From Rufibacter radiotolerans (lineage in GTDB: Bacteria > Bacteroidota > Bacteroidia > Cytophagales > Hymenobacteraceae), in assembly GCF_001078055.1 (NCBI RefSeq), contig NZ_CP010777.1, positions 62,001-126,000 on the forward strand: a stretch of DNA of 64,000 nucleotides, in the 5' to 3' direction. The first letter of the stretch is position 1; every line of letters begins with the position of its first letter. The translations under genes were made by a program, and so were the position numbers. The notes under the pieces are model-generated. The model did not search any database and was not told the origin of the DNA. It saw nothing but the letters and a program-made list of their open reading frames with translations. Positions 8,629-17,257 of the stretch are shown here, one piece after another.

Positions 8629-10005
8629 ATGACCTCACTTATTCTACTCTCTGTTTTTGGAATCGTGAACCTGTTCTTAGGGTTCATGAAATCTAAGAAA
8701 GTACTGATGCCCATGGTGTTACTATTCTTGGTAATAGCCCTGGGTGCTACGGTAATGGACTGGAACCAGCCGCAGAGCTATTTCAACAACATGTTCACCA
8801 TGGACAACTACGCCGTTGGATTTACCGCGGTCATGGTGCTGTCCACTATCTTTATCTTGCCATTCTCCCGCAGCTACGGCGAGCGCGAAGAGGCTAACCT
8901 GGCGGAGTATTTCTCCCTGATGCTGTTCTCTCTGGTGGGCGGCGTGATGATGGTAGGCTACGAGAACCTACTCATGCTGTTTGTAGGCATTGAAATCATG
9001 TCTATCAGCATGTACATTCTGGCGGGTTCAGACAAACGCAACCTCTTGTCCAACGAGGCCTCTATGAAATACTTCCTGATGGGGTCTTTCTTTACCGGTA
9101 TTATCTTGTTTGGCGTGGCCCTGCTATACGGTGCCACCGGAAGTTTCTACTTGTCTGAGATTGCCTCTTCGGCGGCTACCCTGGAGCCGGGCAACGCGCC
9201 CTTGCTGTTAATGGGTCTGTTGCTGGTATTGGTAGGCGTGACGTTTAAAGTAGGCGCGGCTCCGTTCCACTTCTGGACCCCGGACGTGTACGAAGGTACC
9301 CCCACGCTTTTCACCAGCTACATGTCTACCGTGGTGAAAACGGCCGGTATCGCTGCTTTCTATAAATTGATGTCGGCGGCCTTTGGGGGCGTGTACGAAG
9401 AGTGGTTCCCTACCGTTGTAGCCATTACTGTATTGACGCTCTTGATTGGTAACATAGGGGCCGTGGCTCAGACCAGCATGAAACGGATGCTGGCCTATTC
9501 CAGCATCTCGCATGCCGGTTACCTCATGATTGCCCTTACCTCGTTCAATGACCGCTCTGAGAATGCCCTCTTGTTCTACTCACTGGCGTACTCTGTAGCG
9601 ACTATCGCGGCCTTCGGGATTCTGAAATACGTAGCTGATGCCCGCGGCTCTGATTCCTATGACGCCTTCAACGGCCTGGGTAAAACCAACCCGCTGTTGG
9701 GCTTCGTGATGACCGTGGCCATGTTGTCATTGGCGGGTATTCCATTAACCGGTGGATTCTTCGGGAAGCTGTTCCTCTTCTCTGCCGCCCTGGAGCAGGG
9801 CATGTTGTGGCTGATTGTGGTGGCTATCCTGATGTCGGCGGTAGGTATCTATTACTACTTCCGGGTCATCATTGCCATGTACATGAAAGACCCAGCCGGC
9901 GAGCGCGTACCCGTTGACGCATTTGCCACCTTCACCTTGATCTCTCTGCTGGTCTTGACCGTGCTGATGGGCATTGTGCCGGGCTTATTCAATGATCTTC
10001 TGTAA
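8629..10005 (+). CDS. nuoN: NADH-quinone oxidoreductase subunit N
   Basis: NuoN is the third antiporter-like membrane subunit of complex I and the last gene of this operon. The 458 residues show MLFVGIEIMSISMYILAG with the conserved Glu, FKVGAAPFHFWTPDVYEGTP, and RMLAYSSISHAGY, all diagnostic of the NuoN branch. A strong terminator hairpin lies 20-55 bp after the stop. Confidence 0.96.
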   Translation: MTSLILLSVFGIVNLFLGFMKSKKVLMPMVLLFLVIALGATVMDWNQPQSYFNNMFTMDNYAVGFTAVMVLSTIFILPFSRSYGEREEANLAEYFSLMLFSLVGGVMMVGYENLLMLFVGIEIMSISMYILAGSDKRNLLSNEASMKYFLMGSFFTGIILFGVALLYGATGSFYLSEIASSAATLEPGNAPLLLMGLLLVLVGVTFKVGAAPFHFWTPDVYEGTPTLFTSYMSTVVKTAGIAAFYKLMSAAFGGVYEEWFPTVVAITVLTLLIGNIGAVAQTSMKRMLAYSSISHAGYLMIALTSFNDRSENALLFYSLAYSVATIAAFGILKYVADARGSDSYDAFNGLGKTNPLLGFVMTVAMLSLAGIPLTGGFFGKLFLFSAALEQGMLWLIVVAILMSAVGIYYYFRVIIAMYMKDPAGERVPVDAFATFTLISLLVLTVLMGIVPGLFNDLL

Positions 10006-10024
10006 GGAAGAACACATTATAAAG

Positions 10025-10060
10025 AAACAGATGAGGCGCCCTTGGGCGCCTCATCTGTTT
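10025..10060 (+). terminator. nuo operon terminator
   Basis: 16-bp perfect arms (10025-10040 and 10045-10060) with loop CTTG, ending in TGTTTTATGCGTTTT, just after nuoN. Confidence 0.8.
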
Positions 10061-10063
10061 TAT

Positions 10064-10103
10064 GCGTTTTCAGGCTATTTTCCAGAAATCAGGCCAAAAA
10101 CGC
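10064..10103. repeat. GTTTT/GGCC palindromic intergenic repeat
   Basis: GCGTTTTCAGGCTATTTTCC and AGAAATCAGGCCAAAAACGC, an imperfect hairpin directly after the nuo terminator. Confidence 0.78.
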
Positions 10104-10209
10104 GCTAAAGGGTGGTTTAATTTTATAGAATAAGGTATGGCGACCGTATACCCTGAAACATACCGAATCGCTTGTATAAAAATTGCTATTGCACATTTAA
10201 GAAAGTAAG

Positions 10210-12084
10210 ATGTTGAACAAAGGAATTCCTATTGCCCTCTCGCTTAACCCATCTTTAGAAACTGAACCAGTGGCGCCTTCGTCCGCCCCAAACAAAAGAA
10301 GGCTCCTAACCATTGCCTCGCTTGCGGTAGCGGTGGCGGTGGCTATCAGTTTTATAGCCAAGTTGCTGGTGTATCTGATTGACCTTTGTTCTAACATCGC
10401 GTTCCATGGCGAGTTTACCACCGAGTACCTGTCTCCGGCAACCAACAATTTAGGACTTTGGGTAATGGTAGTGCCAGTCATTGGAGGGGTATTAGTAGGG
10501 CTAATGGCCCTGTATGGATCCAAAGCCATTAGAGGACACGGCATTCCCGAAGCCATGGAGCAGGTTCTTACCAACCAAAGCAGAATAAAGCCTACCATCA
10601 CTTACCTAAAACCCCTGTCGGCGGCTATTTCTATTGGAACGGGTGGACCTTTCGGGGCCGAGGGCCCTATCATTGCCACCGGGGGCGCCTTGGGCTCTAC
10701 ACTGGGCCAACTGCTCAGAATCACCCACAATGAGCGCAAGATACTGCTGGCTGCCGGGGCCACTGCCGGTATGTCGGCTATTTTTGGAACTCCCATCGCC
10801 GCTATTTTCCTGGCCATTGAGCTGCTGCTGTTTGAGTTTTCGCCTAGGTCTATTATACCGGTGGCGCTGGCCTGTATCACAGGGGCTGCCGGTCACCATC
10901 TTCTGTTTGAGGCCGGTCCGGTGTTTGCCATTGAGCATCTGATCGGGGTTCCCTCTAACACCGCCTTGGCAGGCTATAGCGCTATTGGCATTGCCATGGG
11001 CGTCCTTTCTGTGCTGGTGACCAAGATCGTGTACTGGGTAGAGGACGCTTTTGAGAAACTGCCTATTCATTGGATGTGGTGGCCCGCCATCGGGGGGCTG
11101 GGAGTGGGTGTTATAGGGTATTTCGCGCCGCGCACGCTAGGGGTAGGGTATGAGAACATCACAGAAATACTTTCTGGCTCCATGCCCCTGCAGATTGTGC
11201 TGTCCCTGTGCCTGCTCAAGTTCCTTTCCTGGGCCATAGCGCTGGGAAGCGGTACCTCTGGCGGAACTCTGGCTCCATTGCTCACCATTGGGGCGGCTAC
11301 GGGGGCTTTGCTGGGGAGCGTGATTCTGTATTTCTTTCCGGGGTCTGGTGTCACGTTGACGTTGGCCGCTTTGGTGGGCATGTCGGCTATGTTTGCGGGG
11401 GCTTCCAGGGCCTTGCTCACCTCCATTGTATTTGCCTTAGAAACTACCATGCAGTCTAATGCTTTGCTCCCTTTGCTGGCGGCTTGTACGGGCTCTTATT
11501 TCGTGTCTTTCTTCTTAATGGAAAATACCATCATGACCGAGAAGATTGCCCGCCGGGGTGTTAAGACCCCGGATTCTTATGAGCCGGACATCCTGGAAAA
11601 GGTGACGGTGGCGCAGGTCATACAGGAAGAGGGCCTGGTGCTGAGCGAAGACAACAGCATTGGCGAAGTACGGGAATGGCTAGATCAGGAAAGCGATTAC
11701 CAAAGCAACTATTTCATTATTGCCAGCGATGAAAATGAGTTCAGAGGCATTGTGAGTTCCTCTAACCTGTTCAGTCACCACCATCCGGTCCAGACCAAAA
11801 TAGGTTCGCTTATCAAACGCAGGAATATTTCTGTGGATGCCCGCAACAGCCTGCGCACGGCGGTAGAACTGATGGCCAAGGAAAACCTGGACATGCTGCC
11901 CGTGGTCTCCAAAGAGAACCAAGTGATTGGCGTGCTGTCGTATCAAAACATCATCTCGGCGTACAAAACCAACATGGAAGAGCACGAACAGAAAACCCCA
12001 AACATCTCCTTGAAACGGAAAAGCCTTAAGATTCTGCTCAGAGGCCAGCGCCTTATGAACACCGGGAAGAAGCAAGAGGCATAG
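10210..12084 (+). CDS. CLC-family chloride channel or exchanger with C-terminal CBS pair
   Basis: A membrane protein that moves chloride, or exchanges chloride for protons. The CLC core occupies about residues 35-440. The selectivity motifs are GHGIPE, GGPFGAEGP (the gating glutamate is present; the residue before it is Ala where E. coli ClcA has Arg) and GTSGGTLAPLLTIGA. Residues about 460-585 form two CBS domains, likely a nucleotide-sensing regulatory part. 624 residues is normal for CLC proteins with CBS domains. It stands alone between two palindromic repeats and converges on the LytTR regulator. Whether it is a channel or an antiporter cannot be told from the sequence alone. Confidence 0.88.
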   Translation: MLNKGIPIALSLNPSLETEPVAPSSAPNKRRLLTIASLAVAVAVAISFIAKLLVYLIDLCSNIAFHGEFTTEYLSPATNNLGLWVMVVPVIGGVLVGLMALYGSKAIRGHGIPEAMEQVLTNQSRIKPTITYLKPLSAAISIGTGGPFGAEGPIIATGGALGSTLGQLLRITHNERKILLAAGATAGMSAIFGTPIAAIFLAIELLLFEFSPRSIIPVALACITGAAGHHLLFEAGPVFAIEHLIGVPSNTALAGYSAIGIAMGVLSVLVTKIVYWVEDAFEKLPIHWMWWPAIGGLGVGVIGYFAPRTLGVGYENITEILSGSMPLQIVLSLCLLKFLSWAIALGSGTSGGTLAPLLTIGAATGALLGSVILYFFPGSGVTLTLAALVGMSAMFAGASRALLTSIVFALETTMQSNALLPLLAACTGSYFVSFFLMENTIMTEKIARRGVKTPDSYEPDILEKVTVAQVIQEEGLVLSEDNSIGEVREWLDQESDYQSNYFIIASDENEFRGIVSSSNLFSHHHPVQTKIGSLIKRRNISVDARNSLRTAVELMAKENLDMLPVVSKENQVIGVLSYQNIISAYKTNMEEHEQKTPNISLKRKSLKILLRGQRLMNTGKKQEA

Positions 12085-12119
12085 TAGAGACAGAGGACTG
12101 ACCTATCAAGAAAATTTAG

Positions 12120-12165
12120 CTTTCGTTTTTGGCCTGATTTCCAGAAAACAGGCCAAAAACGAAAG
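12120..12165. repeat. GTTTT/GGCC palindromic intergenic repeat
   Basis: Outer arms of 17 bp (12120-12136 and 12149-12165) match perfectly. It lies between two convergent genes, 4 bp from the stop of the LytTR regulator, so it may act as a terminator for both. Confidence 0.83.
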
Positions 12166-12169
12166 TTGG

Positions 12170-12886
12170 TTACAGACTCATCAAATCCTTAAACACCTGT
12201 GTTTGTCTTCGGGAGACTTCCACTTCCTCACCGCCTTTCAACTGAATCTTGATGCTTCCGCTGAACCAGGGGTTAATCTGCTCAATGTAGTTCACGTTGA
12301 TGATCTGTTGGCGGTTGGCCCGAAAGAACACCTTGGGGTCCAGACGACTTTCCAGGTAATTCAAGGTTTTGAGGATGCAGGGCCGTTCCTGGTCGAAGGA
12401 GAGCAGGGCGTAATTGCCATTGGATTCAATGAGGCGCACTTGCTTTAAGGCTACAAACCAACAACGCTCGCCGTCTTTCACAAACACCCGGTCGTCTTCA
12501 CTCAGTTGGGAAGGGGCCACGGTAGGTTTGACGGCTACTTGTTTAGCCAGAGCTTTCTCCACGGCCTGGCGCAGGCGGTTCTCCTCAATGGGTTTCATGA
12601 GGTAGTCCAGGGCGTTGCGCTCAAAGGCTTGCAGGGCGTACTGGTCATAGGCGGTGGTGAAGATAACCTGCGGCACATGCTCCAAGGCCTCCAGCAACTC
12701 GAATCCGTTTTTCTGGGGCAGGTGAATGTCCAGGAAAACCAAGTCCGGCCGAAGCTCCTCAATGAACGCAATGCCGTCTTCGGCGTTCTCGGCTTCGCCC
12801 ACCAGCTCCAGTTCTGGGAACTTGGCGAGCAGGTGCTTCAGTTCCAGGCGCGCCAGCCGGGAATCCTCAACGATGCAGATTCTCAT
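12170..12886 (-). CDS. LytTR-family response regulator
   Basis: Cytoplasmic transcription regulator. Residues about 1-120 are a receiver domain: acidic pair near the start (IVEDSRL), phosphoacceptor Asp in LVFLDIHLPQKNGFELLE, Thr in VIFTTAYD and Lys in YLMKPI. Residues about 135-235 are a LytTR DNA-binding domain (VRLIESNGNYALLSF, then FFRANRQQIINVNYIEQI). Its ATG at 12886 overlaps the end of the sensor kinase gene by 20 bp, so the two form a two-component pair. Targets are unknown. Confidence 0.92.
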   Translation of the reverse strand: MRICIVEDSRLARLELKHLLAKFPELELVGEAENAEDGIAFIEELRPDLVFLDIHLPQKNGFELLEALEHVPQVIFTTAYDQYALQAFERNALDYLMKPIEENRLRQAVEKALAKQVAVKPTVAPSQLSEDDRVFVKDGERCWFVALKQVRLIESNGNYALLSFDQERPCILKTLNYLESRLDPKVFFRANRQQIINVNYIEQINPWFSGSIKIQLKGGEEVEVSRRQTQVFKDLMSL

Positions 12887-13925
12887 ATTCTTTGTATGGA
12901 AGCGTGAGCGTGGCCGTCACGCTGTTGTCGGTTTTTTGGTCTAGGGCAAACGTGCCCGGTTGGTCCAGGGAATGGTTGATACGCTCCAGCAGGCTTTGGA
13001 TGCCAATGCCAGAAGGCCCCGGAAGCGCACTGAGCCGGCCGGTATTCTCCACCTGCACCTGTACATGGCCGTTCTGCCTTTGCAGGGAAAGATGGATGTT
13101 CCCACCCTTCGGCTGGGTGCCGATGCCGTGCTTAATGGCGTTTTCCACCAACAGCTGGATGCCTAGGGGCGGAATAGACGCCTTGCTCAAGCCTTCTTCT
13201 ACCTGCGCCGAGAAAGCAAGCTTGTCCTCGAAATGGATTTTCTCCAGCGCCACGTAATGGTCCAGAAACTCCAACTCCTCGGCCACGCTCACCAGGTTGT
13301 TGCGGTTGTAGCCAATCACGTAGCGCATCATGGCAGACAGGCGGGTAATCATCTCGCGGGCCTTGGACGGGTCTTCCAGCACCAGGGACCTAATGTTGTT
13401 GAGGCTATTGAACAGGAAATGGGGGTTCAGCTGGGACCGGATGGCCTCCAGTTCGGCCTCTTTCAAGGACAGTTGCAGTTTGAGCGTTTCCACTTCCTTG
13501 GCTTTCCAGCGCTGGACAGACTTAAACCCGAAGTAAAAGGAAGACCAGGCCGTGAGGACAATAATCCCGTTGACCGAATACAGCAGCAGAATAAGGAACT
13601 CCATCTGCTCCCAGGTATACGATCCGGAAACCACCATCTGGGCATAGGTGATGAACTGCACCAACACAGAGCAAACCGAATTGTATAGCAGAATCAACAC
13701 CGCCAGTTGCCCGATGGGGAGTTTCTGCCAGTGATATTTCTTGGATAAATGGCGTTGCAGGTGCGTGGCCCCCAGAAACAGGAACGCGCCCGTGAACTGG
13801 ATGCCGTACATGGTAGGGGAGCCCTTGAAGAACTTATAACTGATGAACAGACCTAATAAAAAGTAAAGGGTCCACCCAGTAAGCTGGATGGCCCAATACC
13901 ATTTATTTTGACGTGCGTTAGGCAT
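12867..13925 (-). CDS. LytS/AgrC-type sensor histidine kinase
   Basis: Membrane sensor partner of the downstream LytTR regulator. The N-terminal ~150 residues contain about four hydrophobic segments (for example LTGWTLYFLLGLFISYKFF). A coiled stretch leads into the His_kinase domain with the phosphorylated His in LNPHFLFNSLNNIRSL. The HATPase region follows (PPLGIQLLVENAIKHGIG, then GIGIQSLLERI). 352 residues is usual. The gene begins 15 bp after the stop of the alpha/beta hydrolase gene on the same strand and overlaps the regulator gene at its end, so the three are probably co-transcribed. The signal sensed is unknown. Confidence 0.9.
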   Translation of the reverse strand: MPNARQNKWYWAIQLTGWTLYFLLGLFISYKFFKGSPTMYGIQFTGAFLFLGATHLQRHLSKKYHWQKLPIGQLAVLILLYNSVCSVLVQFITYAQMVVSGSYTWEQMEFLILLLYSVNGIIVLTAWSSFYFGFKSVQRWKAKEVETLKLQLSLKEAELEAIRSQLNPHFLFNSLNNIRSLVLEDPSKAREMITRLSAMMRYVIGYNRNNLVSVAEELEFLDHYVALEKIHFEDKLAFSAQVEEGLSKASIPPLGIQLLVENAIKHGIGTQPKGGNIHLSLQRQNGHVQVQVENTGRLSALPGPSGIGIQSLLERINHSLDQPGTFALDQKTDNSVTATLTLPYKEYENLHR

Positions 13926-13940
13926 GTACTGCGTGTTGGC

Positions 13941-14807
13941 TTATTTCTTCAGGAAAGCGTCCATCTGCGCAAACATCCAGGCAGGCTCATCATACATGAT
14001 GAAGTGGCGGGCGGTGTCTGCTATCTTAACTTCGGCGGAAGGCAAGTTAGCAAATTGCCCCTTATACATGTTGGTGGTTGTCTCTTTGGTCACGCCGTAA
14101 TTTTTGTACCCGAACCAGGCACCCAATACCAGCACCGGCGATTTGATACCGGCGATGTCTTTGCGAAGGTCGGTGGTGTACATTTCATACATGGCCTGGC
14201 CGGTGGTTTTATAGTCAGACTTTCTGCCCCAGTCAATCACTTTCTTGATGTGCACAGAGTCGGTGGCCATGGTCACGCCGTAGCTGGCTTCCTGCTGTTT
14301 CTGCATTTCGGGGCTCATCTTGGCCATGGAGTTCTTCATCTGGTCGGCCATGGGCTTGATGGTTTCCACGGTGGCGTTCGGGTTCTGGGCTGCGCCAATG
14401 TAAGGCAGGCCGTCTACCACCACCGCCTTCCCAAACAGTTCAGGCGCTTTGACGCTCAAGGAAAGCACCATGTACCCACCCAGGCTATGGCCCACCAACA
14501 CTGGTTTCTTGAGCTTGTTCTCTTGCACGTAGTTAATGATCTCATCGCGCACGGTGTTCAGGAAATGGTCTGCCTTGATAGCCGGCTGTCCCGCAAAACC
14601 AGGTAAGGTTAACACGTAGCAGGTGTAGTTCTTCTGGTAGTGCCTCACGGTCTCGTCCCAGACTTCGCCATCTGAGTTCAAACCGGGAATCAGAATCATG
14701 GCCGGGCCTTTTCCTGTTTTCACTACTTTGAACGAGGGGACTTTGGCTTGTGCGGTGAGGGTGATAACTAGGAGCAAGGCCAGGAGGAAAGTGATTTTTG
14801 CTTTCAT
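13941..14807 (-). CDS. Exported alpha/beta hydrolase
   Basis: A 288-residue protein with an N-terminal signal peptide (KITFLLALLLVITLTAQA), so it probably acts in the periplasm or outer envelope. The alpha/beta hydrolase fold is shown by the oxyanion region MILIPGLNSDGEVW, the nucleophile elbow VGHSLGGYM and the late catalytic His in DTARHFIMYDEPAW. The substrate cannot be told. It is the first gene of a minus-strand unit with the LytS kinase and LytTR regulator. Confidence 0.85.
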   Translation of the reverse strand: MKAKITFLLALLLVITLTAQAKVPSFKVVKTGKGPAMILIPGLNSDGEVWDETVRHYQKNYTCYVLTLPGFAGQPAIKADHFLNTVRDEIINYVQENKLKKPVLVGHSLGGYMVLSLSVKAPELFGKAVVVDGLPYIGAAQNPNATVETIKPMADQMKNSMAKMSPEMQKQQEASYGVTMATDSVHIKKVIDWGRKSDYKTTGQAMYEMYTTDLRKDIAGIKSPVLVLGAWFGYKNYGVTKETTTNMYKGQFANLPSAEVKIADTARHFIMYDEPAWMFAQMDAFLKK

Positions 14808-14922
14808 GTTTTTGTATGGGTTAAGGTTCTTTAGTGCGATTGCTTGCTACAAAGGTGCGTGAAGAAGGTATGCTCGGGAAGGGAAATATGATGAGCGGTT
14901 GATAGAGGGGGTGAATGGCGGC

Positions 14923-14967
14923 GCTTTCCGTTTCGGGCCTATTTTCCGGAAAACAGGCCTAAAAAGC
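14923..14967. repeat. GTTTT/GGCC palindromic intergenic repeat
   Basis: GCTTTCCGTTTCGGGCCTA and AACAGGCCTAAAAAGC around TTTTCCGGAA. It lies between the hydrolase gene and the aspS terminator. Confidence 0.78.
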
Positions 14968-14969
14968 AA

Positions 14970-15002
14970 AAACGGGTGAGGTCACCAAGACCTCACCCGT
15001 TT
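14970..15002 (-). terminator. aspS terminator
   Basis: 14-bp perfect arms (14970-14983 and 14989-15002), followed on the minus strand by a T-rich tract (GTTTTTGCTTTTT). It lies 22 bp after the aspS stop. Confidence 0.8.
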
Positions 15003-15024
15003 CATAGCCAACAACAATCAACAA

Positions 15025-16779
15025 CTAGCCTTTCAATCTGGTATCAATCTGTAACTCATCCAGCTGCGCTTGCGCGATAGGAGAAGGTGCGTCAATCATC
15101 ACGTCACGGCCCGAGTTGTTTTTAGGGAAGGCGATGAAGTCCCGGATAGAGTCTGCGCCACCGAAAAGGGAGCAAAGGCGGTCAAACCCGAAGGCAATAC
15201 CCCCGTGCGGAGGCGCGCCGTACTCAAATGCATCTAGCAGAAACCCAAACTGGGCCTGCGCTTCCTCGGTAGTGAAGCCTAGTAAATCAAACATGCGGGA
15301 CTGCACGCCCCGGTCATGAATACGGATAGACCCGCCGCCTACTTCCACGCCATTGATGACCATGTCATAGGCGTTGGCGCGCACGGCCCCGGGGTTGGTG
15401 TCAATCAGGTCCATGTCCTCAGGCTTAGGCGAGGTGAAGGGGTGGTGCATGGCGTGGTAGCGGTTGCTGTCCTCGTCCCACTCCAGCAGCGGGAAGTCCA
15501 GTACCCACAGCGTGGAGAAGGTGTCTTTGTCGCGCATGCCTAGGCGGGTGCCCATTTCCAGGCGCAATTCGTTTAGGGCTTTGCGGGTTTTATCAGCGCC
15601 TCCGGCCAACACCAGCAGTAAATCGCCGGGCTGGGCGTTGAAGGCCTGGGCCCAACTTTGCAGGTCTTCCGGCGAGTAGAACTTGTCTACGCTTGATTTC
15701 ACGCTGCCGTCTTCCTGCACGCGGGCGTACACCAGGCCGGTAGCGCCTACCTGCGGACGCTTCACGAAGTCTGTGAGTTCATCTAATTGCTTGCGGGTGA
15801 AATGGGCGCTGCCGCTGGCGTTAATGCCTACTACCAGCTCGGCATCATCAAATACCTTGAAGCCTTTGTTTTTCACCACCTCGTTCAACTCCACAAACTG
15901 CATCCCGAAACGGGTGTCTGGTTTGTCTGAGCCGTAGAGGCGCATGGCGTCGGCGTAGGTCATGCGCGGGAAGTCTGCCAGTTCTATTCCCTTCACAGTG
16001 CGGAACAGGTGCTTTACCAGGCCTTCAAAGGTGTTCAGGATGTCTTCCTGGGTCACGAAGGAAAGCTCGCAGTCAATCTGGGTGAACTCGGGCTGACGGT
16101 CGGCGCGCAGGTCCTCGTCTCTAAAGCACTTCACAATCTGGAAATACTTGTCAAAACCCGACACCATCAGGAGTTGCTTGAACGTCTGCGGCGACTGGGG
16201 CAGGGCATAGAACTCACCGGGGTTCATGCGGCTAGGCACCACAAAGTCACGGGCACCTTCGGGCGTAGATTTAATCAAGACCGGCGTCTCTATCTCAATA
16301 AAGCCCTGACCATCCAGATACGAGCGGGTTTGCTGTGCCATGCGGTGGCGCAGTTCCAGGCTCTTGCGGACCGGGGTGCGGCGCAGGTCCAGGTAGCGGT
16401 ACTTCATGCGCAGGTCATCACCGCCGTCGGTTTCGTCCTCAATCAGGAACGGGGGCAGCTTAGCCGGGTTCAGGATTTCCAGCGCAGTTACTTTTATCTC
16501 AATTTCGCCGGTGGCGATTTTATCGTTTTTAGACTCGCGCTCAATCACGGTGCCGGTGGCCTTGATCACGAACTCACGACCCAGCGTACGGGCCAGCGTG
16601 AGGGCCTCCGGGGCCGAAACGCCTTCCTCCAGGCTTAGCTGCGTGATGCCGTAGCGGTCGCGCAGGTCTACCCACAGCATGCCGCCTTTGTCGCGTGATT
16701 TCTGTACCCAACCGGTTAAGGTCACTTCCTGACCAATATGTTCCAGGCGCAATTCGCCGCAGGTGTGTGAACGAAGCAT
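15025..16779 (-). CDS. aspS: Aspartyl-tRNA synthetase
   Basis: Class II synthetase that charges tRNA-Asp with aspartate. The N-terminal OB-fold anticodon-binding domain covers about residues 1-130 ([22 protein letters not shown]). The catalytic domain shows motif 2 ([20 protein letters not shown]), the bacterial GAD insertion in the middle, and motif 3 ([15 protein letters not shown]). 584 residues is the standard bacterial length, starting [11 protein letters not shown]. It is monocistronic, with its own terminator. Confidence 0.97.
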   Translation of the reverse strand: MLRSHTCGELRLEHIGQEVTLTGWVQKSRDKGGMLWVDLRDRYGITQLSLEEGVSAPEALTLARTLGREFVIKATGTVIERESKNDKIATGEIEIKVTALEILNPAKLPPFLIEDETDGGDDLRMKYRYLDLRRTPVRKSLELRHRMAQQTRSYLDGQGFIEIETPVLIKSTPEGARDFVVPSRMNPGEFYALPQSPQTFKQLLMVSGFDKYFQIVKCFRDEDLRADRQPEFTQIDCELSFVTQEDILNTFEGLVKHLFRTVKGIELADFPRMTYADAMRLYGSDKPDTRFGMQFVELNEVVKNKGFKVFDDAELVVGINASGSAHFTRKQLDELTDFVKRPQVGATGLVYARVQEDGSVKSSVDKFYSPEDLQSWAQAFNAQPGDLLLVLAGGADKTRKALNELRLEMGTRLGMRDKDTFSTLWVLDFPLLEWDEDSNRYHAMHHPFTSPKPEDMDLIDTNPGAVRANAYDMVINGVEVGGGSIRIHDRGVQSRMFDLLGFTTEEAQAQFGFLLDAFEYGAPPHGGIAFGFDRLCSLFGGADSIRDFIAFPKNNSGRDVMIDAPSPIAQAQLDELQIDTRLKG

Positions 16780-17257
16780 TGTATCTGTTCTTTAAAGACT
16801 AAGCGGCAAAGGTACTAATTGTTCTGTGATCTGGCTAAATGCGTTTTGGGCCTGTTTTCAGGAAAACGGGCCTAAAACAGGTTTCATTAAAGGTAGAATC
16901 GGCCTGCATTGACAAGCCAGGGAAAGAGGATAACTTTTCCGGCTACGGCAGTGCGTACCATGCAACTCTTCTATTTTTCTCTGGTCTTTTATTCCAAACC
17001 CCTTACCCAATTAGTACAGCCAGGGCCAAATAACTGGGCTGCACCTTACAGCTTATGGTAGAAGCAAGGTGTCCGGTTTTGAATAGGTCTTTGTTCATAA
17101 TTGGACATATTTGGTTCTAAAAAGGCGTGTTATTGATTGATAATCAGTGTTTTATTTTGTTGGCATAGCCCTTGTGTAGGATGAAGTCAAAGTAGTGCCT
17201 TTTTGGTCAATCACTTAACTCAATTCCATTTTTCACCTTGATAAACCTTTACCCGCC
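16780..17257. other. Intergenic region between aspS and the beta-barrel gene
   Basis: 478 bp between divergent genes. It holds one palindromic repeat (16841-16879). A weak -7-like CATATTTG is at 17106-17113, but no -33 box stands at a good distance. No ORF or RNA gene is recognised. Confidence 0.6.
16841..16879. repeat. GTTTT/GGCC palindromic intergenic repeat
   Basis: GCGTTTTGGGCCTGTTTTC and GGAAAACGGGCCTAAAAC, 62 bp upstream of the aspS start. Read as protein it gives RFGPVFRKTGLK, a spurious peptide also produced by other copies. Confidence 0.83.

Noticed and set aside
16839..17033. 64-codon ORF starting RFGPVFRKTGLK
   Set aside because: Its start is a palindromic repeat copy; the same peptide arises at other copies.
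17100..17257. Promoter of the beta-barrel gene at CATATTTG (17106-17113)
   Set aside because: First base off consensus and no -33 box at the usual distance; mentioned only as weak.
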